Source: Candidatus Moranbacteria bacterium UBA2206 (lineage in GTDB: Bacteria > Patescibacteriota > Minisyncoccia > Moranbacterales > UBA2206). From it: a stretch of 35,943 bases of DNA. Under the pieces are notes generated by a model. It had not been told where the DNA came from, searched no databases, and worked only from the letters and a program-made list of their open reading frames with translations. The DNA is taken from assembly GCA_002328565.1 (NCBI GenBank), contig DCUU01000015.1:244-36186 (forward strand), read 5' to 3'. Below are positions 30,934-35,943 of this stretch, piece by piece (positions within the stretch are counted from its first letter, which is position 1; the number at the start of each line of letters is the position of its first letter). A program made the position numbers and the translations under genes.

Positions 30934-32019
30934 TTAAATTAGGTCTTTAGCTCTTTTTAGCGCACCAGAAATTAATTTATCCAAATATTTTGAAAAATTT
31001 ATACCCGTAGCCGCGGCGGCTTGTGGTGCCAGACTTGTTCCTGTCATACCAGGGATAGTGTTAATTTCTAAAAAATATAATTTTCCGTCATTTTTATCCC
31101 AGATAAAATCTGCACGCGCTAAATCTAAGCAACCAATAGCTTTGAAAATTTTCACCGCATATTTTTGAATTTTTTTTCTAATTTCTTCAGGGATTTCTGC
31201 CGGACAAACTTCTTTTGAGCCACCCTTCTCATATTTGGCACGATAATCAAACCAGCCGGACACTTGCGGAATAATTTCAATCACTGGTAAGGCTTTGGGA
31301 GATTTGTCTCCCATCACCGCTACCGTCAATTCCCGACCTTGAATAAATTGTTCCAATAGAACTTCCTCTCCATATTCTAAGGCGGTTTTTATCCCTTCTG
31401 CTAATTCTTCTTTAGTACTAGCTAAGCTTGTTCCAACTGATGAACCAAGCTCTGCAGGCTTGACGACTATTGGCAAATTTAGCTTAGCAATAATCTTTTC
31501 TAAATTGAATTTTTTATTTCTCAAAACAATCACATCTTTCGCAATTTTGAGTCCCACTGATTTAGCAATTGTTTTCGTTTTTTTCTTGTTCATTGCCAAA
31601 GCACTGGCTAATGTTCCCGAAAAAACATATGGAATTCCAAGCATATCCAGCATGCCTTGCAATTTTCCATCTTCCATATACGATCCGTGAGCAATCGGCA
31701 AAACTATATCAATTTTTTCTTCTAGTTCTCCTTGATAAAAATTATTCAAACTTTTTTCTTTTTCCTTATCTTCAACAAGAGATTGCGATTGTTCTAGAGT
31801 TATCCCGCCTTCCTTTTGAGTATTAGGCAAATTCGTTCGCATATATTCATCTCCCGCACTTCCGATCAGCCATTGTCCGCCCTTAGTTATGGCAATTGGA
31901 ATAATATTATATTTTTCTTTGTCGAGCGCGCCCATTGCTTGATTAGCTGATTTCAAAGAAACCTCATGTTCGCCAGATTTTCCCCCAAAAATTACGGCCA
32001 CGTTGATTTTTTTGTTCAT
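30934..32019 (-). CDS. ddl: D-alanine--D-alanine ligase
   Basis: 361 residues. It joins two D-Ala with ATP for peptidoglycan. ATP-grasp fold: VAVIFGGKSGEHEVSLKSA start, LPIAHGSYMEDGKLQGMLDM (usual HGxxGEDGxxQG, here with SYM), KPAELGSSVGTSLA, and EINTIPGMTGTSLAPQAA with the metal ligands. Lies with the aminotransferase and the MurF-like gene in a cell-wall-themed cluster. Confidence 0.94.
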   Translation of the reverse strand: MNKKINVAVIFGGKSGEHEVSLKSANQAMGALDKEKYNIIPIAITKGGQWLIGSAGDEYMRTNLPNTQKEGGITLEQSQSLVEDKEKEKSLNNFYQGELEEKIDIVLPIAHGSYMEDGKLQGMLDMLGIPYVFSGTLASALAMNKKKTKTIAKSVGLKIAKDVIVLRNKKFNLEKIIAKLNLPIVVKPAELGSSVGTSLASTKEELAEGIKTALEYGEEVLLEQFIQGRELTVAVMGDKSPKALPVIEIIPQVSGWFDYRAKYEKGGSKEVCPAEIPEEIRKKIQKYAVKIFKAIGCLDLARADFIWDKNDGKLYFLEINTIPGMTGTSLAPQAAAATGINFSKYLDKLISGALKRAKDLI

Positions 32020-32073
32020 AATAATTTTAGATTTTTAACTTTATAACTTTACGAACTTTATAAACTTTATGAA

Positions 32074-32604
32074 CTATTCAATACAACAATCAATAGCTTT
32101 TCTAACTAGCTCTCCAAGCTTACCCATAAAACCTGCTTTCGCTTGATCATTTTTATGCAAAGCTTCACCATCAATTTTTTTCACGTCCCCGGTGCTGATG
32201 ACTTTCATATTTATTCCCCAAAACAAAGAGTAGAGGTCATAAGCTTTGCCGAAAAGTTCGCGAGCTTCTTCTTTTTTGCCCATCCCTTGTTGCTTAGTGC
32301 CTACTTCCATCAAACGCATTGAGGCTGCCAATAAGTGCTTCGAAATACACCAAACCTCCCCTTCTGGCTCTTTGACAATTTTTCGCAAAAGTTCTCCGCG
32401 CATTTTTCTCACTTCTTGCAAAAGATCGAAGTACTCCGGCTTGCCAAGTTTTGATCCGGTGAAAAAGAAATGTTCCTCAATACTCACTAGATTCATAATA
32501 GCGATTGATAAATCTTGATCGGACGAGAGATCAAGCTTATCCTGCTTTTTCATTGTGTCGACTTTTTCAATTAGTTCGTTGAGATTTTTGATTGGATTTT
32601 CCAT
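32074..32604 (-). CDS. Helical protein of unknown function
   Basis: 176 residues, all-helical by sequence and without membrane segments or signal. It starts MENPIKNLNELIEKVDTMKK and has a conserved-looking core SIEEHFFFTGSKLGKPEY, EVWCISKHLLAASMRLMEVG and a tail RKAIDCCIE. I do not recognise the family. It is upstream of ddl with 54 nt between. Confidence 0.65.
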   Translation of the reverse strand: MENPIKNLNELIEKVDTMKKQDKLDLSSDQDLSIAIMNLVSIEEHFFFTGSKLGKPEYFDLLQEVRKMRGELLRKIVKEPEGEVWCISKHLLAASMRLMEVGTKQQGMGKKEEARELFGKAYDLYSLFWGINMKVISTGDVKKIDGEALHKNDQAKAGFMGKLGELVRKAIDCCIE

Positions 32605-32625
32605 AATATTTTACATTTACGAACT

Positions 32626-32720
32626 ACGAAATTAACGAAATACGAAATTTTTTGAATTATATTTTTCGTATTAAATTTATTTTCGTACTTTCGTATTTAG
32701 TATTAATTTCGTATTTCGTA
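32626..32720. repeat. 'acgaaatacgaaat' palindrome (family C, copy 2)
   Basis: The left arm TTACGAACTACGAAATTAA faces the right arm TTAATTTCGTATTTCGTAA (one mismatch in 19), with further ACGAAAT/ATTTCGT words inside. It separates the CxxC membrane-protein gene from the helical-protein gene. Confidence 0.65.
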
Positions 32721-32722
32721 AT

Positions 32723-33232
32723 CTAGTAGGTTAAAAAATAAAAAATACTACTTAGAATTCCCAGCATTGCGACTGGCACGGCAACTTTTTGAAATGGGAA
32801 AAAAACTTTTCCGCCATTTTTTTTCTTGAGGTATGCGTTTAAAAATACTGCCACGAGGAAAAAAATGCTACCGGAAATTATCCCGAGTAATAGTTTGTCC
32901 ATCCCCCAAAGCTTATTAGCCGGATGTCCAATCATTTCGCTTCTATATAATGGTCCGATAGTAAAAACATAAAATAGCCCGGCGACTAGAATTTTTCTGA
33001 AATAAAATTTTATATTTTTCCTTCTTAGCCAATCGATTGTCCAAATTATCATTGAAATCAAAAGCCCACCAATCCAAAGGCCAGAAATCGTATCGTCAAT
33101 TCCTAGGTATTGCGAAAGTCCAACGCAAGCGCTCACTGCCACCACGCACACCGGACAAACCGCTTGCGCACTGCGTGCAAAAAGAAACGTCACAGTTGGT
33201 AATAAAATTCTTAGATATTTTTTAAGCTTCAT
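32723..33232 (-). CDS. CxxC membrane protein, possible disulfide-exchange partner
   Basis: 169 residues. A signal-like N-terminus ends AQA, followed at once by VCPVCVVAVSACVGLS (Cys26, Cys29, Cys36); about four more hydrophobic segments follow, including GLWIGGLLISMIIWTIDWL and LLGIISGSIFFLVAVFLNA. The CxxC at the outer face and the thioredoxin-like lipoprotein next door suggest a redox pair. It resembles no named family that I can fix; it is not clearly CcdA, DsbB or VKOR. Confidence 0.65.
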   Translation of the reverse strand: MKLKKYLRILLPTVTFLFARSAQAVCPVCVVAVSACVGLSQYLGIDDTISGLWIGGLLISMIIWTIDWLRRKNIKFYFRKILVAGLFYVFTIGPLYRSEMIGHPANKLWGMDKLLLGIISGSIFFLVAVFLNAYLKKKNGGKVFFPFQKVAVPVAMLGILSSIFYFLTY

Positions 33233-33276
33233 ATTCTTTTACTTTTTACTATTAACTATTTACTGTTAACTATTCC

Positions 33277-33633
33277 CTATTTTACCTTCTCCTCAAAAAA
33301 TTCAATCACATCCTCATCGCCAACATAGCATTTCCCCTCCGCCCAAAGCAAAGGTACACCGATTGATTTCGTATCAATCCCGCACTCGCCGGCTTTTTCC
33401 GCTAAAAAAGCCGAATTATTCTTATTATGATAAACCTCACCCTGAGAAAAATTTACCTTCTCTGCTATTTTATTCTCTTCAATATATTTTTCCACAATTT
33501 TGCAATGCGGACATTCTTGTCCATAGAAGAATATAATAGAAGCATTTTTGTCCACATCGCCACTAGGTTGTCCACAACCGGACAGAATCAAACCAAATCC
33601 CAAAAACACAGCAGTTAAAAAATATTTATTCAT
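33277..33633 (-). CDS. Thioredoxin-fold lipoprotein
   Basis: 118 residues. Signal peptide with a lipobox LILSGC (acylated Cys20), then a thioredoxin-like strand ASIIFFYGQECPHCKIVEKY with CPHC at 41-44, as in DsbA-type sites, and the cis-Pro region SIGVPLLWAEGKCYVG. The protein is probably anchored outside the membrane and acts on disulfides. Sits 44 nt before the CxxC membrane protein, so the two are likely one unit. Confidence 0.85.
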   Translation of the reverse strand: MNKYFLTAVFLGFGLILSGCGQPSGDVDKNASIIFFYGQECPHCKIVEKYIEENKIAEKVNFSQGEVYHNKNNSAFLAEKAGECGIDTKSIGVPLLWAEGKCYVGDEDVIEFFEEKVK

Positions 33634-33653
33634 TCGTTTATTAATTTTAAGTT

Positions 33654-33679
33654 ATTATACTAGGCACTAATTATACTAG
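33654..33679 (-). promoter_or_regulatory. Tandem -10-like boxes before the lipoprotein gene
   Basis: ATTATACTAG occurs at 33654-33663 and 33670-33679, giving TATAAT twice on the minus strand, 16 bp apart. No good -35 is seen. Just upstream is the terminator of the RRM gene. Confidence 0.4.
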
Positions 33680-33700
33680 CATAAAACCTAAAAACACAAA

Positions 33701-33724
33701 ACAGCCCCGATTGCTAGGGGCTGT
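33701..33724 (-). terminator. Rho-independent terminator of the RRM gene
   Basis: ACAGCCCC/GGGGCTGT (8 bp, 8-nt loop), followed on the minus strand by a T-rich tail (TTTTGTGTTTTTA). Confidence 0.85.
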
Positions 33725-33749
33725 TTGCCTAAAAACTCTTCCTAATTAC

Positions 33750-34076
33750 TTAGAATCGGTCTCTTCGTCCGCCGAAATCTCGGCCACGGCCATTTCCGCC
33801 TCCAAAGCCACCTGTGCGAGGTCGGTCTTCTTTTGGTCGGGCTTCATTAACAGTCAATGCTCGTCCTTCAACTTCTTTTCCATTGAACATGTCAATTGCA
33901 GCTGTCGCTTCCGCGTCAGAACTCATTTCAACGAATCCAAAACCTTTGGATCGTCCAGACATTCTGTCGGTGATGATCATTGCAGAAGCTACTGTTCCCG
34001 CTACGGAAAACATTTCTTTCAATGCTTCATCATTCACATTGTAGGATAAATTCCCTACGTATAGTTTTTGTGCCAT
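33750..34076 (-). CDS. RRM RNA-binding protein with glycine/arginine tail
   Basis: 108 residues. One RNA-recognition motif: RNP2 LYVGNL (5-10) and RNP1 KGFGFVEM (44-51). The tail PRTGGFGGGNGRGRDFGGRR resembles cold-inducible Rbp proteins of cyanobacteria and other bacteria. It probably binds single-stranded RNA as a chaperone. It is a single-gene unit with a promoter, a long folded leader and a strong terminator. Confidence 0.93.
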   Translation of the reverse strand: MAQKLYVGNLSYNVNDEALKEMFSVAGTVASAMIITDRMSGRSKGFGFVEMSSDAEATAAIDMFNGKEVEGRALTVNEARPKEDRPRTGGFGGGNGRGRDFGGRRDRF

Positions 34077-34087
34077 TTTCTTACTTG

Positions 34088-34193
34088 CCCCGCTATTCTG
34101 TTTACAGAATTTTGCGGGGTTGCCTTATTTAATTTAAATATTGCAAGGCGACCTCTCTCATATCGCTTGTTCCTTACTTTTTTTAGATAAGGC
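34088..34193 (-). promoter_or_regulatory. Structured 5' leader of the RRM gene
   Basis: GCCTTAT (34122-34128) pairs with ATAAGGC (34187-34193). Next to the start codon CCCCGC/GCGGGG (34088-34093, 34114-34119) encloses ATTCTGT/ACAGAAT. The leader is about 140 nt. Such leaders occur on cold-shock genes; temperature control is inference. Confidence 0.55.
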
Positions 34194-34225
34194 AAAACTT
34201 ACTGAGAAGACTTACAACTAAAAAG

Positions 34226-34254
34226 ATTGTAGCTTAAAACAAGGAAACCGTCAA
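34226..34254 (-). promoter_or_regulatory. Promoter of the RRM gene
   Basis: TTGACG (34254-34249), a 17-nt spacer and TACAAT (34231-34226) on the minus strand, a near-consensus pair in the gap after the DM13 gene. Confidence 0.75.
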
Positions 34255-34280
34255 ATCTATACTAACCGAAAAATTACTGA

Positions 34281-35189
34281 CTATGGGGTAGTTTTTTCTG
34301 CATTCTGCGCTACTGGAACTTCATCATTTTCAGCTTGCTCCGCTTGAGGCTGACTAACTTCGCCATCAGTAGACGATTGCGAAATATCTTGTTCGTCTTC
34401 TTTTTCCTCTGGCGCTATTTCAGGTACAACTTCCGGTGGTAATTCCCCTTTTTGCAGTGTGGCATATCCAAAGAAAGCATTGAAACGATTAGACCAAATC
34501 AAAACATTGAAATATTTTTCCAAATCAACTGATTTGTCCACTTTATAATTAACATTTCCTGTGGTCGATTTCATTGTTCCCAAGTCGACTACATCGTTTT
34601 TATCAAGATTCAAAATTGGTGAAAGATAAATGTGCATATCTTGCCCATTGACCATTTCAAAATTTTCCAATCGCAAAAAAACATCTCCTTCACTTTTGAC
34701 AAAAAGTGCCTTGCCTTTCAAAATTTGCTCGACATTATTGAATCTTCCTTGAGAAACAATTTCTCCATTAGCTGGAAAAGCTTCGTCCAAACTATCAACC
34801 TCTATCACCTTGCCCGGTTCTTGTGAGTCAGTGGAAATTGAATTCTTTGGTAGTGGACGCGGAGCATTTTTTTTCTTTTTTATCAAAAATATTATCCCAA
34901 AAATTATCGCTAAAATAAGAATTATAATCAAAATCAGACCGACCGCTTTTTTCCACCATGTTTTTTTCTGATAGGTCCTTCGCATCATCACTTTTTGTTC
35001 TCTCTTTTTTTGGAAAATATCTATATTTTTGAATATCTCTGGTTTTTTGATTTTGCCAAGAGGATTGACAATTCTAATCCCCCTTATTCTTTCGATTGTC
35101 TTTTTGACTGCTTTTTTAACCATGTCTTTTTTGATAATGGTTTTTTTAGTTCTTTTAATTCTTCTAACTTTTATAATTTCTTTTTTCAT
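34281..35189 (-). CDS. DM13-domain membrane protein
   Basis: 302 residues. A very basic cytoplasmic N-terminus (about 1-81), one membrane helix (82-103, LILIIILILAIIFGIIFLI), and an outer part with a DM13 domain (about 145-255: GRFNNVEQILKGKALFV, DMHIYLSP, YFNVLIWSNRFNAFFGYATL), then a Glu/Pro/Gln-rich low-complexity tail. DM13 domains are proposed to act in redox or electron transfer in animal proteins; in CPR the role is unknown. Its leader is copy 2 of the duplicated inverted-repeat element. Confidence 0.85.
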   Translation of the reverse strand: MKKEIIKVRRIKRTKKTIIKKDMVKKAVKKTIERIRGIRIVNPLGKIKKPEIFKNIDIFQKKREQKVMMRRTYQKKTWWKKAVGLILIIILILAIIFGIIFLIKKKKNAPRPLPKNSISTDSQEPGKVIEVDSLDEAFPANGEIVSQGRFNNVEQILKGKALFVKSEGDVFLRLENFEMVNGQDMHIYLSPILNLDKNDVVDLGTMKSTTGNVNYKVDKSVDLEKYFNVLIWSNRFNAFFGYATLQKGELPPEVVPEIAPEEKEDEQDISQSSTDGEVSQPQAEQAENDEVPVAQNAEKTTP

Positions 35190-35338
35190 TTACCCTGTTA
35201 AATAAGATTTGAATCTTGCAATAAGAAACATCCTATTTGTGTTTATTGTTATTTATTTTTTCTCTCCCTGCTTATTAAAATATATCCAAATCTAATTTTA
35301 ATTTTTTTAAAAAAATTAAAATTATTTAACAGGGTGAA
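35190..35338 (-). promoter_or_regulatory. Duplicated 150-bp inverted-repeat leader element, copy 2
   Basis: Outer arms ACCCTGTTAAATAA (35192-35205) and TTATTTAACAGGGT (35322-35335) are identical to copy 1. Inner arms are AGATTTGAAT (35205-35214) and ATCCAAATCT (35284-35293); the change from copy 1 turns one A-T pair into a G-U pair in RNA. A 26-nt perfect AT palindrome lies at 35296-35321. It ends 2 nt before the DM13 gene ATG. Confidence 0.75.
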
Positions 35339-35402
35339 TTTCTAAGATAATTATAAGTCAAAAACAAAAAATTTACCAGAATCATTCAAAAATGATCAAG
35401 CC

Positions 35403-35430
35403 TTGATTTATTTGAAATGTTTGATATAAT
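35403..35430 (+). promoter_or_regulatory. Promoter of the tRNA gene
   Basis: TTGATT (35403-35408), a 16-nt spacer and TATAAT (35425-35430) on the plus strand, about 110 nt before the tRNA. A hairpin AAATAG/CTATTT follows at about 35445-35465. Confidence 0.65.
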
Positions 35431-35538
35431 CAATCTGTTAGATAAATAGTCCTTGAGGCTATTTAAAATTGACAAACATCGCATTGGTTTTACTTTCAAA
35501 CAATTTAACCATGCAGTAATTTGACAATTTAATATTAT

Positions 35539-35854
35539 TCCGCGATAGCTCAATGGTAGAGCAGTTGACTGTGAGATAAACGCAGCCTCTAGTGGTGACA
35601 TTAGAGTGAATAATGAGGTGAATTTCTGGAAGCCTAAAATTTCTTCAGTGGAAGTTATGGTAATCAGAAGCCAAGCCCCGATTTATCAGGGAAGGTTCAG
35701 AGACTATTCCGAAAGGAAGTACTTTCCCGCCTAGGCGGGATGGGAAGCGCCTCACTTCTTTATTATGAAGAAGATGATATAGTCCACCCCTTTAGGAAAC
35801 TTTAGGATAAGTGTAATCAATTGGTTCCAGGTTCGAGTCCTGGTCGCGGAGCCA
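35539..35854 (+). tRNA. tRNA-Asn (GUU), interrupted by a group I intron
   Basis: Acceptor TCCGCGA/TCGCGGA, discriminator G, encoded CCA (35852-35854). D stem GCTC/GAGC, T arm CCAGG-TTCGAGT-CCTGG. Exon 1 ends at 35572 and exon 2 starts at 35814; joined, they give the anticodon arm GTTGA-CTGTTAA-TCAAT with anticodon GTT. TCC...GGAG-CCA is the expected tRNA-Asn end. Removing any other span breaks the seven-base loop. Confidence 0.93.
35573..35813 (+). ncRNA. Group I self-splicing intron in the tRNA-Asn anticodon (IA-like)
   Basis: 241 nt, no ORF. Exon 1 ends with U and the intron with G, as group I introns require. P1: exon CUGU plus intron G pair with CGCAG (35581-35585). P2 CTCTA/TAGAG (35587-35606); P3 TGAGGTG/CGCCTCA (35614-35620, 35748-35754); P4 TTCTG/CAGAA; the R-core GTTCAGAGACTA (35695-35706) and S-core GATATAGTCC give P7 GACTA/TAGTC (35702-35706, 35780-35784); P8 CTTCTT/AAGAAG (35755-35773). 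Between P7 and the P3 return lie two extra hairpins (TTCC-GAAA-GGAA at 35707-35718; CCCGC/GCGGG at 35726-35739), the P7.1/P7.2 pattern of subgroup IA. Confidence 0.9.
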
Positions 35855-35883
35855 CGCAAAATTCGCTACGCTCATCGCGTGGC
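35851..35883 (+). other. Trailer hairpin that includes the tRNA 3' end
   Basis: GCCACGC (35851-35857) can pair with GCGTGGC (35877-35883). It uses the discriminator base and CCA of the tRNA, so it competes with mature-end exposure and may mark a processing site. Confidence 0.5.
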
Positions 35884-35892
35884 GCCGCCAAG

Positions 35893-35917
35893 CACACTAA
35901 ATTAGGTGTGTTTTTTT
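35893..35917 (+). terminator. Rho-independent terminator after the tRNA
   Basis: CACAC/GTGTG stem with AT-rich loop, followed by a run of seven or more T. Confidence 0.8.
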
Positions 35918-35943
35918 GGTTTTCTTTAATTCACAATTTTGCG

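Noticed and set aside
35386..35601. A 71-codon minus-strand frame across the tRNA promoter and 5' exon, possibly an intron-encoded endonuclease
   Set aside because: It mostly precedes the intron, overlaps the tRNA on the other strand and has no LAGLIDADG, GIY-YIG or HNH motif.

Overview
The window reads as a piece of a small, AT-rich Candidate Phyla Radiation (Patescibacteria) chromosome, most like a Parcubacteria-type member. The grounds are a fused str-S10-spc ribosomal cluster without L30 (rpmD) between S5 and L15, several CPR-style small proteins (a DUF5654 protein, a DM13 membrane protein, a truncated MurF-like ligase), short intergenic gaps and standard stop usage. Assignment to a named phylum is inference. 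Almost everything is on the minus strand, so the biological order runs from high to low coordinates.

Right end (28.0-35.9 kb): a tRNA-Asn(GUU) gene on the plus strand is split in its anticodon by a 241-nt group I intron with IA-like architecture. To its left are a DM13 membrane protein, an RRM RNA-binding protein behind a near-consensus promoter and a folded leader, a lipoprotein thioredoxin paired with a CxxC membrane protein, a helical protein of unknown function, D-Ala-D-Ala ligase, a class I aminotransferase, a MurF-like ligase truncated at its middle domain, and DUF5654. Two copies of a ~150-bp element with 14-bp inverted ends form the leaders of the DUF5654 and DM13 genes and stop 2 nt before each start codon.

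Middle (21.3-28.2 kb): remains of type I restriction-modification (an HsdS tail, an orphan HsdR N-terminal nuclease) interleaved with an AAA ATPase with a DUF4143-like end, then a secreted beta-helix/lipase protein, RadC, a 150-bp foldback MITE-like element and a fusion of a Phd/YefM antitoxin-like domain to an HsdR_N-like nuclease domain.

Core (2.05-21.3 kb): rpsL-rpsG-fusA, then a 2.4-kb accessory insert (DUF4116 repeat protein, REP-associated transposase with its REP hairpins, a small conserved protein), then tuf-rpsJ-rplC-rplD-rplW-rplB-rpsS-rplV-rpsC-rplP-rpmC-rpsQ-rplN-rplX-rplE-rpsN-rpsH-rplF-rplR-rpsE-rplO-secY-adk-map. infA, rpmJ, rpsM, rpsK, rpsD, rpoA and rplQ do not follow map here. 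Several intra-operon gaps hold long imperfect foldback sequences built from short repeated words.

Left end (1-2.05 kb): a partial dolichyl-phosphate-type glycosyltransferase, ruvX, and a divergent small membrane protein gene driven by an exact consensus sigma-70-type promoter and closed by a strong terminator.
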